Positions 25,501-38,425 are shown, numbered from the stretch's first letter. The stretch: DNA of 64,000 nt from Phoenix dactylifera (GCF_009389715.1 NC_052395.1:26193670-26257669), one strand, 5' to 3'. Notes: generated by a model not told the origin, from the letters alone. Numbers and translations: made by a program.

Positions 25501-28500
25501 ACACACACATGCACAAGCACATGGGAGCATAGGGAGTGACATCTCAGTCATTTTTCTCATGCCCCTATTTGGTTAAAAAAAGAAAAAGCAAATTTGGAAC
25601 AATGATGTCAAGGATATCAAATTAATTTCCCTTAAATCTCTTTCCTTGTCAGTTTTTCTTTTTAATTATTCAGCAAAGTTGTAATCTGATAACAGCTAGC
25701 AATATTCATCCAAACATAACTGCAATTTTTCACAATATGCAATTTATAATCATTTACAGTTACAACTCTTACCTGTTGGGTTGAAATGCTTTTTATGGTT
25801 TCCTTTCATGAATGCTCTATCAGTTGTTTATGACTGACATGAAGTCATGAACTAGCAGTATATGACATAGCCTCCCTATCAGAAATTGAGTGTGTATGAT
25901 TCTATGATTATTAGTTGGATTGCACACATAATAAATTCAGCTATTTAGTTGATTGGTCAATTAGCTTTCCTACATGAAACTTTCTCAGGATCAAGAAATG
26001 TTGTACCATCCCGAACCGTCCGGTTCGGGGCATACTGGGCCGTACCAAAAGTGGATTGGTATTTTTTCGCCCCTCGGTTCTAGAAACCGGCGGGGGAGAG
26101 GGGAAGGAGAAGGAAAGAGAGGAAAAGAGAAAGTGAGAGAGGGGAGGGAGGGAGAGGAAGAGGAAGGGAGTGGGAGGGAGAGGGAGCGAGAGAGAGAGAG
26201 AGTCTAAGATAAGGAGAGAGGGGGCTTTCTTGCCTCCATCTCTCCGGCGCACAAGAACAGGGACAGAGCCCCTGTTTTGAAAGCCCTCTCTCCTTCTCTT
26301 GGCCTCTCTCTCTCCTCTTCTCTATCCCTCTCTCTCCCTCCCTTCCTCTCCCTCCTTCCCTCTCTCTCTCTCTCTCTCTCTCTCTTCCTCCCTTTCCTTC
26401 TCCGTCTCCCCCCTCTACCTCCTCCGCCTCTCTCTACCTTCCTCCCTCTCCCTCCTTCCCTCTCTCTCTATCTCTATTTTCTTCTCTTTCCTTCTCCCTC
26501 TCTCCCTCCCTCGCCCTGTGTCGGTACAAGCCCACAATGGAACACGATTGCATATTGTACCATACTGTCGAACAACTGATATGGATTCTGGTACCGGCAT
26601 AGCAAATTTTGCTCATGATTATATACATTTTTTTCTTTAAATGACTCGCCTATTTATAGTGAGCGTGGATCCTCTCTAATTCATTTTAACCAGAGAGAAC
26701 TACTTCTCCAATCATGGCCATCTATGATGGGCGCAACAGCCATGATTGGAAGGGTCTTGCATGGTACATGGGGCAACAAGTCTCGTGATGTCGAGTGGGG
26801 CCCTTTCAATGATGGCCATCACACCAATCTTAGATAGTCGTGATTGGATAATTGGCACTCTCCCATTTTGGCTCACTATTTTTTATTTTCTCTAATTTAG
26901 GAGTTTGTTCCTTTGCATAATTACATGAATTTAGTGATTTGTTTTGTTTACAGCTTTGTCAGCTTGTTTCCCTAAATTCCGCCTTAGCTTTCTTGCTTAT
27001 GTGAATTTTGTTTTAGCTAGATTAGAAATTTATACATGCAACTAAACTAATCAAAGATAAATATTAACCATTCTAGAGGTTGAGCCTTGGCACAATAGTA
27101 AGGTTCCTCCATTGTGACTCAGGTGTCACAAGTTCGAAAAAGGGAAATAGACTCTTCACAAGCGGGGGTAAGATTGCGTACGTCTAGGGCTGCAAATGGT
27201 TAGGTCAAATCAAGGCATGCTTGACCTCAATCCAACCAATTTTATATCCGAGTCATGATTTTGGCCCGAGCCCAACCTATTACTTGATCGAGTCAGGTTA
27301 GATTGGGTCCATGGAAAAGATTTGACTCGGCAGCAAGGTTTGCCGTCTCGATACCGAACCCCATACTAGTGCCACACTAGTACAGTGTCGGTACGATATG
27401 GTATGAATTTCTTTTGGCGTGACGACACTTGATACACCACCCATATTGAGTACCGGTACCGAACCAGTACAGTACAGTACGTCGCGTACTACTCGATTTA
27501 GTCCGATACGGCGTACCATGTCGGTAGGTTATTCGCAAGTCAAGTTCAAGTATGGCAAGGACCCAAATCAAAATATCCGAGTTTGGTGATAACTGGGTCA
27601 CATCGAGTTTGCAGTTCGAATCAAGCATCTAGCTATTCTTTTACAGCTAAAATATAATAATTAATAATTAAATATGAAATCACTAAAAAATAAATAAAAC
27701 TAAAAAGGGCCAACTTGAACTTGAACTATCATGCAAAATTTTTAATTTCATCTAAGTAATTGGTTATTCTTCAGTTTACAAACTACACTTTTTAAAATAT
27801 ATATTGATATACCTGAGGGTATTATAAATAAGAATTGACCAAACAATCAATGAATATAAATATTTAAATATATTTAAATCACAAAAAAATGAGAAGAGAT
27901 GTAGTTGCTGAGATGAAAAAAGAAGAATTAGTTTAAGTTGGAGTTTACTCAATGAATTGGGAAAGATATTTAGAGCAAAGGAGGTTTATTTGATTTAAGT
28001 TTTTTGATCGAGCTAGATCAAGTTCAGGTCAAGTCGGGTCGGGTCCCTTTTTGTTGACCTAGATGATATACAAGCAAGGTTGGGTCAAATCGGGATGAAA
28101 CATACAAGACCCAAACCTGACCTAGAATTTAGATAGGATCCGATTTTTGAATTGAATCAACCCACGGATCTTCCAATACAGATCAGATCATGTCTAATCA
28201 GGTTGGAACCGAGTTGTGTCACAAGTTGAGCCAAACTATTTGCAGCCCTATGTATGTTTGACCCTCCCCAGACCTCATAGTGATAGGAGCCTTGTACCCA
28301 AAACCGCCTTTTTTTATAAATATTAACCAGTCTATTTAAGTATACTTTACATTCCCTTGGTATCACCAAAGAATATAGGTTTTCAAGATAATGCTTGTTT
28401 ATAATATGGTATTACAACAAAATAGGTCCTATAGCAAGCTTAAAAGAATCTAGGAAGGTGGTATTTTGAAACATATTCAAAAACAAATGAAATCAAATGA

Positions 28501-31418
28501 ATGTGGGAAGCAGAAATTCACAGGTGAAATGAAATGAAATCTTGGCTATATTGTGAATTGACAGTTTTATGCTTTTGGAAGTTGGATTTTAAAATGTATC
28601 CATCATATGCAAGCCCTGTAACATAACTACAACAACATTCTATGGTGAAGAACAAGGACAATCTTCTGACAATTTACGGCACACGTCAATATAACCACAA
28701 CAGAAAACATGAGAAACACAACGGTGAGACCTTGTCCTTTCAGTTATGATGCTCCCCGCTTTAAATGTAGAACCCCAACAAACACCACCTATCTTAAGAA
28801 ATCGAGTAGAAAAACTCAAGCAAATCCAAGCATGGGTCAAGGGGACATAAATATGAAAGTGGTGTTGGAATGATAAAATGGAAAATGAAGTATAACATGT
28901 AATAAGTCAAGGTGGCAACCATATATGCAGCTAAAGGAACACATTCATGAATAAAACTTAGATGTTGGCAAGGATGAACCAAATGATATCTATTTTAAGG
29001 ACAACAGCCACCCACACTCCAGCTCTTATGAAAATTAAGCATATGGAGAATATATTGTAAACAATAAGAGAAGGAAGCTAAATAGAGAAGTTTCTAATGA
29101 AGGTCGTATCAAATTTAAAGATATTAAGTACTTCCATGGAGCTTGGGATAGCAATACATGAAAATAATTTTCAGGTGTATGCACTTAGTTGACCATAGGA
29201 AACTTTTCATATGACGAAAGCATGTGTCTCATTGATATGCCAATACCCATCCCCACCATGTGCTGGGCAGCACCATGTCAGCAAGCCACGGAACATATTG
29301 AAGGCAAATGCTCCCCAATGACTAGCAAAGGTTGTGCCAGAGCACTTAAATCCTTATATGAAGCCTCGAAATCCTTCAATACGTTCCTTTCCCCTAAAAG
29401 GTTAAGAAAATGGCTTGTCACATGCACCAGGGAGAATTGAACTTGACTGGAACTACTTATGACAATTTTTAATTATTCAGCATTACTATATGCATATTGT
29501 TATATAACACCTCTATCAATTGTTGTTGATAGCAGAGTATCATTACTGTTCAACACCATTTAATATTTTATTGGAACACCAAATAATCATGATTGACCCC
29601 CATCTCATTTGATGTCAATACTTTGATACTCATCTTCCAACAAACTTGTGCTAGCCTTTTAACTTCTTCACATACTCCCAAACTATCCAACTTTTCTTAA
29701 TCCTTTGCATATGCAAACTATGGTTATGATCAAACAAGAGCTTACTTTCAGCAAGTACAGAATGGTGCATGAAAGGAAATACATACAGGAAGCTTACAAG
29801 TTGAATAAGAACATTAAAGATGCAAATGTAGAGGACGTATGGTCGAAAAAGGAATAGAGTTACAATAATAGACGAGTTTAGGAATTGCACTCCCGACACA
29901 CAAAATGATGGAGAAGTAATTTAAATGGTCATATGTTTCCATAACAAGAACAACGGATCAAACTCATGTCAAAGGGTTTAAATTTGGAAAGATGACGAAA
30001 GAATAACTGGATGGAAGTGATTAAAGGATTTGGGAGACCATGGATTTAATAGGGAATGTGACCCCAAAGGAAACAAGTGATGAGCTAAAATTCCTAAAAC
30101 CTATCCAAATAAGGCTGGCCATTGAATTTGGGGTCATGTAAACAGACACACTCAAATGATTTGGCAGTCCAATATTGTTGACTCATGGTCCCATCTAACC
30201 AAGTTCGAGCAAACAATGCAATACATTTTGACCATGAACCATGAACTATAGTTAATAAATAATTGTTTATAAAGCATTTTTAACACAGTTGAACAATTGA
30301 ACAATTAAATTTCTTTGTATCACTTGGTTCAAATAAAACATAGGGGAACAATTGGTTACATTACATGTCTGACTCTTTTCCCTCCAAATGTAACCACAGC
30401 ATATCTAATAATCAATTTAACTTGGAAATATGGCTCAATTTTTTTTGAAATAAATTATTTTAGTGGTATATCCAACATGGTAGCTCTAATTACCTGAAGG
30501 TTCTCCTTTAAGAAGGTATAAGAGTAAAAATATCATGAAATTGAATTTGGAGAGTGCCATTGGGTTAACCAAATTTTACAAAGAAGAGACACCCAATTCC
30601 ATCAATTGAAAAAACAAACCCAGTCATATCATATAATGGAAAATTATTGCTGAATGATCTAACGCATGGTTAATTAGAAAAAGAAAATGACTTATCAAGT
30701 TGCAAAAGCGTCAAAAAAAGATAAATTGAGAAGCCACTTATGAACAAGTAACCAATCATAAAATCTAAAGTTGCTTTCAGGCAACCAATAGCCACTATTG
30801 TTTTCTCTTTAATAGCCAAAATCTTCTAACTAGGGTGACAAATCCACTTCTAAATCTTCCCAAAATGTCAAACATGCACATGCTACCTAAGAGCTTTTTT
30901 TAATAAGGTGTTTCTATATGTATCTGCTTCCCTGCACCCACACCTGCTTCCAATTCTGGCAACTAAGATTTTTCTCTCTAAATGAGTCAAAATCTAACAT
31001 GTCACAATATAATATGTGCCTAAAAGGAGAAAGAGTGGGGGAGGGTCGATTAAAAACCGACATGCATTAAACATATATCAGTATATCTGCATGCATTTGT
31101 AGATGGCCAAACAAGAATTAAAAGAAAAAGAAGAAGAAACAGACCTTCTAATTTCCCATGAAGAACTTAGTAACTACAAATGCCTAATAAGGAAGATTAC
31201 ATAACATATTTCCCTTTTTGATGAGATGGAGAACAAAGAGTCCCATGCTAGTTTACTAATTATGAGATCGTGGAGAGGTTTGGGTTGACATGTTCATAGA
31301 TATGGAATCCCTTGTTCAGACAAACTGATACTGATCACTACTTTCATGGTGGAGTTGGAAAAAATTGTGATGGAAAAATAAAGGTGAAGGGGAACAGCTT
31401 CCCCTTTGCCATCTGGTG

Positions 31419-31461
<43 letters not shown>

Positions 31462-32524
31462 AGATACATGGAGAAAAAGAATAAGAGAATCAAACATGTG
31501 TCACCCTTACCCAAGGTTGGTCAACGATCCGAACTAAGCCTGATGGCTGAGTACGGTTTATTATTACCAAGGTTTGGGGCTATTTTTCAGTATTGATTTA
31601 CTGCTCCAGCTACCAACTAGAGCTCCACGCATACAATTTGGACTACCCAATAAATTTTAAACATTAGATTAAAATAAGAACTTTTTTGAGCTTAACAAAA
31701 CTACAAAAATGCAATCTGATATGTAGAAAAGAACTAAATGTTAATTTTTCCGAAGTAGATATGTTCATTTATTTTATACCTACCTCATATTGCTCAAAGG
31801 AGAGGTAGGCATTACTTGCAAGCTTCTTCCTTATAGTGCCAAAGTCCATCGGATGCTCAATTACGTCATGGTAGTCAGGAAGCTGCGAGAACCCAGCACA
31901 TTTGTAAATTTAAAAGAAATGATCGCTACTTTGCTCTTTTAGCCATTGAATTTCTAGCCATAGCAAGTTCACAAACCTCTTCCGGATCCACTGGCTCTGC
32001 AAACACCCCATATGTGTCTTTCCTGCAGTACCAAAAGAACAAGCCCCAACAAATATTCAACAATCAATTCAGCAGGAACAACAAAGCAACAAAGCAGGAA
32101 CATGAGTGACGCACTTCTGAAGCTTATCGAGAATCGCCTCCAGTGTTTTCCTCTCCGGTAAAGGGGTTCCTGCGAACGACTTGGATGATAGCTCTGCGCC
32201 AACTAAAATAGGCACTTTAACAAACAAAGGTGACATCTTTCTTGAATATTAGAACAGAAAGCAAAGATTCACATATTAACGTACCTGAAAAGGAGCCCTT
32301 GGAACATCTTCGAAGCACATTCTTCCTTCCTCTCTGAGGGAAAAGGGAGTAAGAACACGAAAGAACGCGAATAATAACCAATTTCTTGACAATAAATACC
32401 AAATAACACAGATTCATGGACAGATGAGGGCGGGTGGGAAAAGAGAAAAGCCTTTGTTGCTTCGTCAGGGAGCAAGATTGCAGTTGTTGACTCCCCCACA
32501 AGGTTGGTGGGGGACCGACCGACT

Positions 32525-32574
<50 letters not shown>

Positions 32575-33108
32575 AGGAGGACGGTGACGCAGTGCGGAGG
32601 AATAGTATACCTCCAGGTCACGGGATCCATCCGAGCCAACGCCATCATCACAACCCTCGATCCTCCTCTTCTTGGGGGGCTTGATGGTCTCCTCCCCTTC
32701 CGCCGCCTCCTCTCCATCCTCCTCGTCATCATCCACGTACGAGGAGGACGACGCGGACGACGAGGATGACGCCACGTGGCCGGAAGATGGAATCCTCCGA
32801 GACCTAGGGGCGCGCGCCGGCGAGTCGGAGCACCGCTCATCCCTTCTGGAAGGAGTAATGTTGGGGAGCTTGAGGACGAGCTTCAGCTTCCTTCTCCCCC
32901 TCTCTTCTTCTTCGTCCTCGGTGAAGTCGTGGAGGGAACGGCGCCGCCGGCGTGGGCGGAGGGTGCGTCGGGGGGGCTCCGGTGCCCGCGAGGGAGGGGG
33001 AGGGGGGCGGCGGAGGAGGACGGGGAGTGGGGGATCGGGGCGTGCTATGCGGCCCTTCCGCTTCTTCCGCGGCCGGCCCTTCTTCGCCGCCGCCGCCTTT
33101 GCCATCAT
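22552..33108 (-). CDS. Bromodomain-containing chromatin protein, 9 exons
   Basis: Probable acetyl-lysine reader in the nucleus, of the plant bromodomain family related to BRD7/BRD9. Exons in transcript order: 32611-33108, 32285-32333, 32115-32202, 31977-32022, 31784-31882, 25350-25418, 24921-25251, 24072-24220, 22552-23994. All junctions are GT-AG, phase is preserved, and the product is 923 aa. The N-terminus is Lys/Arg-rich (AKAAAAKKGRPRKKRKGR), then acidic and Ser-rich. The bromodomain spans about residues 196-305: KKDTYGVFAEPVDPEELPDY, Tyr231, and the acetyl-lysine-binding Asn274 in MQYNAPDT. A second conserved block follows (DENRRATYN, then LARFSASLGPIAW). The protein ends PDLALQL, a tail I associate with this family. 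Intron 5 is 6365 bp and full of repeats. ATG-ATG at 33108/33105 gives two possible starts. Confidence 0.93.
26000..26605. mobile_element. Foldback element with purine and pyrimidine arms (tacggtac-type ends)
   Basis: The left end has GTACCATCCCGAACCG and GGGCCGTACC; the right end has TCGGTACAAG, GTACCATACTGTCG and TGGTACCGGC. Between them a long GA/GGGA-rich arm (26090-26220) is followed by a long CT/CCCT-rich arm (26280-26520). The arms are roughly complementary, so the single strand could fold into a long hairpin. No ORF of transposase type is present. It shares ends and arm composition with the element at 56563-56873, so I read both as one non-autonomous repeat family. Confidence 0.55.
27185..28250. 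mobile_element. Non-autonomous hAT-type DNA transposon (1066 bp) inside the Au SINE
   Basis: The ends are TAGGGCTGCAAATGGTT and the inverted AACTATTTGCAGCCCTA, with 16 of 17 terminal bases matching. It is flanked by an 8-bp duplication, CGTACGTC (27177-27184) and TGTATGTT (28251-28258). The three differences are all C-to-T, two of them at CpG, as expected from methylation decay. The 8-bp duplication and TAGGG ends indicate hAT. The interior has GGTCAAGTCGGGTCGGG-type repeats and no transposase ORF. A further tacggtac-type MITE sits at about 27333-27528. Confidence 0.82.
27333..27528. mobile_element. tacggtac-type MITE copy inside the hAT element
   Basis: It starts GCAAGGTTTGCCGTCTCG, then has many GTAC/CGGTAC palindromes (ACAGTGTCGGTACGATATGG, GAGTACCGGTACCGAACC) and ends near GCGTACCATGTCGG. 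It shares the left end and the ACAGTGTC core with copies at 54898 and 57043. The right inverted repeat is not preserved, so the end is approximate. Confidence 0.55.
31424..31459. repeat. (GA)n microsatellite
   Basis: About 17 GA units in the large bromodomain-gene intron. Confidence 0.9.
32524..32570. repeat. (GA)n microsatellite in intron 1 of the bromodomain gene
   Basis: About 22 GA units; on the sense strand it is (CT)n beginning about 40 nt after the exon 1 donor. Confidence 0.92.
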
Positions 33109-36100
33109 CTCTCTCTTCTTTTTTTTTTTTTTGCCCCCCTTCTTTTCTTTCTCTTACCAACAACTGCTGCTGGCTTCTCTCTCCTCTCTATCTTTTCCGT
33201 CCTTACCGACTCTCTTATTTTTATTTTTTTTTTTACTTTATTTTTTCGGTCAGAAAAAGGAAGTAGGGGTTGGAAAATGGATTAAAAAAAGGAGGGTTTT
33301 AGGCTGGGAGAGCAGAGGCAAGAGTATGAGGGTGGTCAAATCGTTGGGGTCTGCTATTCCGCCGGAATTGTAGGCAAGGTAATGTGCAAATGGGCCCCTT
33401 TCTCCCTGCTTCTGTCTACCGACGCAGATGGTCATCACGACGTGGATCCGGCAATCACGTCAGCCACGGTCCTCGACTCTTGCATCCATGGGGCCATGGC
33501 AGATGCATTAATTCATCTCATGGTGTCGATTAAATTAATTTTTTTTACTTTATATGAGTACATCTAATAATATTTAAAAATATATATGACGAAATAAAAA
33601 AAACAAACCCTTAATTTTTTGAAAATAATATTTTCAAATTGTATGTAGTACGAAAGTTATTCCAACCTACCCGCATTTTTTGTTTTTTAATAGACATGAG
33701 TGGATCGAAAAAAAAAAATTGAATTCTTAAGAAATAAGTATTGATCGTTATAACACTGTAGCCAAGTCTCCTTTCGGGTAAATATTGTTTGCTCCAAAAA
33801 TCTGCCTCACATAGGTAATATCTTCTCATGCCGTCTTTAACTCTGCTCTGAATGTTAACTCATCAAAAATACGTCGTTCTTCAACTGCGACGAGTCTAGT
33901 ATCACGATTTCTGATCACAAAGCCAACACCTTCTTATTTTCGTCCTGAAAGATACTGTCATTAAATCAACATTAAGAGTGCAAGAGGAAGGAGGCTCCCA
34001 ATATATAAAAACTACCGTTCATGTTGTAATAGTTGAATGGAGCTCTAGATGCTTCTAGCCACCCCATTGAATTGGATTTTTGAGTATCATTAATTATCTC
34101 TAGTTAAAATCTCATGTCAGAATTTTTGATACATTTTTGATATAAAATCTCTTGTTATTATTATTATTTTAAAATTTTTAATTAAATTAAATTTATTACT
34201 AAGCGAGTGATTGCATCTAACTAGGAAGCAATAGGCATGCGCATTACTTCGCTTTTGCTTCGCTCTCTTTTTATCCATAGCTATATATATTGGTTCGTGT
34301 TTTGATTAGTTCATAATTATGTTGGCTCTTTTCCAACTAATTCTCTCTTTTATGTAGCCCTATCGGCACATCTATATATATTTAGTCTATCATTATAATG
34401 CAAAGTAGCATATTTAACTGGTCTTTATTTTATTTTTTTTTTTTCAAGAGCTAAGCCGACCCAGATTTTTATAAATTTTCTGTTTTTTAACAAAGTCACA
34501 AAAAAAGAAAAGGACTATTTATAGCTTTTTCTTTTTAATTTGCGGAAAGAAGGGAGGAATTGGGACCCAACCCATTTATTGCTCTTGATTTTATTTATTG
34601 CCCAACAAATCATCAATTATAAGCATCCATTTCGACCGCATTGCATCAAGACATGCCCGATGCTAGTCTTACAATCAATCAATCAATGTACATTTTTTTT
34701 TTACTTTCCAGAAAATTCATCCAGTGATTCACTCAAACAAAAAAAAAAATGTGTCGCCTCACCAGAGCCGCACAAGACTGTAAGGCTGCTCCATCCACGA
34801 TCAGCAGGAGCAAATTATTTCCAAATGGATGGAACCCAACCCTACATCCGTGGCCCAGGTTTCGAGCCGGTTGAGTAGATCCAAATCCAACTAGAATAGC
34901 CTCCAAAATGACCAAAAACAATGGTCGGCATTAAATTTATATTTTATTGACGGGACTTTTCGTGTAACAAAAAATATGTTCTGATTCTCTAAAAATATTT
35001 TTAGAATAGCCGTTTGGCAAAAAAAATTCAAAAAATTATTTTAATAAAAAATTTTAAATAAATTTTTTTAAAAAATAAAAAAATCTGCATGAAAAAATTA
35101 TTTTAATTTATAAAAAAATTTTTGGACCGAAATTTTTGACCCACCATAAACGTTGGACCGGATGGGTGGGTTGTCCTGGCAATGCGGAGGAGAATGGTGG
35201 TATTATCCGGTTCCGGCGGAAGCTTTGGTCGCCGGAGCGAGAGGTCCCATCAAAGACGGCTCCAGCTTTAACTGTAACAAAAAAAAAAAAAAAAAACAAA
35301 TATAAAAAGAAAACGGCTCCAGCTGGATGGAGGAGTGACGGGTTTGGTTGACAGCAGACGCGGTTCGGGATTGCGTCCACTCAATGCCCGACCAAGATTT
35401 CAACGCCTTTTTTGCGAACTTTTCCTCTCCTCACATCATCTTCCGCCCTTATTTGCCATTTCATTTTTTTTCCCCATTTTTTTGAACTGAAAAATAATAA
35501 ATTTTTGAATCTCTCTCTCATACTCTTACCAACCCACAAAAAAAAAAAAAAAAAAAATCTCTAGATGCAAATATCTAGGATTTGATTGTCATGAATCATC
35601 ATGATATAGGAATTTATAGGAATTTTTGATCTTTATATTAAAGTTTCAAAACTGATAGCAAATCATTCACTTTCTGATAACTGCAAACTAATTAATAATA
35701 TATCCAGCAGCTTACAACAAAAAATACAAAATAAAGAGAAGGCCTTATAGTCAAAGCATTCGATATTTCATGAATATTTATTTTGATAGTGGGACTAATC
35801 TTTCAAAGAATCTGTTTAAAAAAACCAGCATGACTAGATAGGTTTTTTCATTAGATTCACAAAGTAGGCAGTTTTTTTTTTTTGAATAGGCTCTTACCAA
35901 TTCAATACCTTTTCAACCCAAGTCCTGTAGAGAAAAAAATCTAATTTTTTTTTAAATTTTTGTAGACCTACAAGTGCACAAATAAAATTAAGATTAAGAT
36001 TAAGATGGGCCTTTAAAAATATATAGACCGGATAAATCAAGAAGCCTTATTCTTGTAGAAAATTCAACTCAAGTTCTTCTGAATTTTCTAAATATGCCTT

Positions 36101-36915
36101 GAGATATATTTGCATATTCGGCTAAATTATTTACCGACTATACCATACATTGGAAAGAGATTTGAGAGAAAATTTTCCATCACAACGGTGTCTGTAGAGT
36201 TTTTGAAATATTAGAATATTGGAAACTACTTTAAAGAAAGAATTCAACATCTTCAATTTCCAATGGTTTTTGATTCCTTATGTGTCTCTCTAACTTGGTT
36301 AGCACTCTCTATCTTAAAGAACCGGTCCTCAGGGTAATTGTTTCCAATAAACAGTCAGGACATCTAAATAATTTCATATTCACCCTCTATTTCTAGTTAT
36401 CGATGCTAGATATCCAATTTGAATATCAGAATATGAATAGAGAGCAAACAGTTATTTTCACATTGCTAATTAATTAAGACAGGTTGATTGGCATTAGGAA
36501 ATCAATTATCAAAAGATAAAAAAAATATTTCGATACATAGATATTTCTAGGAAAATATTTAAGAAATTCTACAATTGTATGTCAAAATAGAAGGGAACAA
36601 GAAAGAATCCATGTGGTTGAATTCAAGCGGGGAACATGCTTATCTAAGGCCTACATTTTTGTGTCGGCAGCGGGGCCCTATTTAGTGCATTTAAGAGCAA
36701 TGCCACGGTTACTGGGAAAAATCACCAAAACACTCTGCTTCATTAAATGGGCACAATCCAAAGAGAGCAAAGAGCGACCATTTGAGTGATATATATTTGA
36801 GTTTCCTGACAATGGTACCGTGGGTCAAATGGGGAATTTTTTTTTTTTAATTTTACAACCACGGCTCACACGCAATGATTATGAATGCAGCAAAAGAAAA
36901 TTGAAAAATAAAAAA

Positions 36916-37227
36916 TTATATAAAAAGCTCAGACCATGATATGTGGTTTACTCTAATGAAATTTTTACGATGAACTGCATGGAAGGCAACCCAGTCTACA
37001 ATATCGTTTATCTTCCTGTACAAATGCAATTTTTCCTTTATACCACATGTTCGATTCCGAACCCACTCAATCACCGTGGTCAAGTCTTCCTCGAGAAGGA
37101 TGAGATTTGCGCTGAGTACCAGCCTCGCAAAGATAATGCCCTTCCATGCCACTCTAAACTCATGCATAGCTTGGGCGTCTCTTAAACTTAGGCATAATAA
37201 TAGATACCGGTATGCGGCATGCTGCAT
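36916..37227 (-). pseudogene. Remnant of a LINE RNase H domain
   Basis: The frame reads AWKGIIFARLVLSANLILLE then TTVIEWVRN and DIVDWVAFHAVH. This follows the pattern of the RNase H domain at the end of plant non-LTR retrotransposons (AW-GI-FAR--L-A---LEGDS--VI-W, then ADWVA). The acidic motif EGDS has changed to EEDL, and no reverse transcriptase is attached. I take it as a dead fragment. Confidence 0.55.
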
Positions 37228-37999
37228 ACATTATGAGTGGCTTCATCGGTATAAAGCTGCTGCTTCGTCTCTCTAAAAAATATGCTCGGAAAGAATCATG
37301 CAGGGCAATTTTACAAAGGACTTTCTGGGTTCTGTGTCACGTAGAACAGAGATTTTACACATGATTATTAATTTAGTTCCAATTCATACTCTATGCAAGT
37401 AATATCGCAGTTAGAGGAAAAACCATGAAACAAAGTATCTATGCTAAGGAAATGCTCGATCCTAAGGTCATCCAAGCTATCCAGGTCGGCAACAAAATAT
37501 AACTAGTTTTAGCCAATGCTTTCTTAAAAAGGAGATTAAGGGCATTCAATAACCATGAAAGGCTGAAAAAGGTTTGAATTGATGCATATAAACTTGTGCA
37601 AACGAAGAGAATAATGATTCTTATAAGACTCGACTGAGACGGAACACATAAAAGAAAAGGTGCTTGACGGGTAACGCCAAATAGAACATACATAAAATGA
37701 TGCAGATGCATGTGTGGCCCAAGTATATCATGGTCTAAGAAGACTCAAATAAGACAGAACAAGGACAAATGGACACTCATTCCCATTTTCAGAAAACCAG
37801 AGTAAGTTTGTGGCCAGAACTTCTGAGTTCTTGGCCAACTTTGCCTGCAGCAAGTTCAACTTCTAAGGAGAGAATGGAGGAAAAAAAACAGTGAACAGAA
37901 GAAAGAATTTACCGTAGAAATTTCTGCTGGTATTATATAGGAAAACATCAAAAAAACGAAAAAGAGCAAAGAGCAAAGAGCAAAGAGCAAAGAGCAAAG

Positions 38000-38385
38000 C
38001 CGCCAAGGCGGTAGCTCAGTTGGAACGGAGCTCGGCTTCTAACCAAGTGGTTCCAGGTTCGAAACGCGCGGGCGTCGATTAAATGTGGGGACCGGATGCC
38101 CTTAGCCTGGACACGGGGTCTAGAAGTGCTACTGGTCGGCTGGTAGCCTTGGTGGTGCCAGGTGTGACGTACTCACACGTGGTTCTCGAGCCGGAGCCCA
38201 GAGGGGTAACCGAGCCGGGGTCACGGGTGGGGAGGGTATGAGTAATATATGGCTGGGGTCTGGTGCGCTGGGCCTATACCAAACGGCCATTCTGCCCGAA
38301 TCGAACATAGTCCTGGCGGGGGCGGGGCCCGGTTGGGGTTGCTACGCGGGGTGGGCTTGTCCCTCCCCCCCTACCTCCTTTTTTT

Positions 38386-38424
<39 letters not shown>
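38000..38424 (+). mobile_element. tRNA-derived SINE with poly(A) tail
   Basis: A tRNA-like head carries pol III box A TAGCTCAGTTGG (38012-38023) and box B GGTTCGAAACG (38055-38065), 31 bases apart. A GC-rich body follows (GGGGACCGGATGCCC, TGACGTACTCACACGTGG), ending TTTTTTCAGC plus a 34-base A tail (38390-38423). It is inserted in a heptamer array (GAGCAAA repeated about five times on the left); AAAGAGCAAAGAGCAAAG recurs after the tail, giving a target-site duplication. The family is unknown to me. Confidence 0.86.

Positions 38425-38425
<1 letters not shown>

Larger units (their letters stand above)
27076..28315 (+). mobile_element. Au-type SINE, split by a later insertion
   Basis: The body occupies 27076-27184 and 28251-28315. 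It begins GAGGTTGAGCCTTGGCAC, contains a degenerate pol III box B (GTTCGAAAA), continues GCGGGGGTAAGATTGCGTAC, resumes TTTGACCCTCCCCAGACC and GGAGCCTTGTAC, and ends in a T run. These are hallmarks of the plant Au SINE (recalled consensus). A 19-bp target-site duplication, ATAAATATTAACCATTCTA at 27057-27075, recurs at 28316-28334 with one mismatch, which fixes the boundaries. Confidence 0.88.
25419..31783 (-). other. 6.4 kb intron of the bromodomain gene, repeat-filled
   Basis: This intron interrupts the bromodomain coding region between SFEQYE and DDVFLIC. It contains a purine/pyrimidine foldback (26000-26605), an Au SINE split by a hAT-type element (27076-28315), a (GA)n run at about 31424-31459 and ordinary AT-rich sequence. 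No credible coding exon was seen inside it. Confidence 0.85.

Noticed and set aside
32672..33373. 233-codon plus frame over bromodomain exon 1
   Set aside because: Antisense shadow; the translation is poly-Phe/Ser/Gly low complexity.
37981..38000. CRISPR-like heptamer array
   Set aside because: Short tandem GAGCAAA repeat without spacers, in a plant nuclear setting.
38000..38080. Functional tRNA gene
   Set aside because: Boxes A and B are present, but the ends do not form an acceptor stem and the unit continues into a SINE body and A tail.
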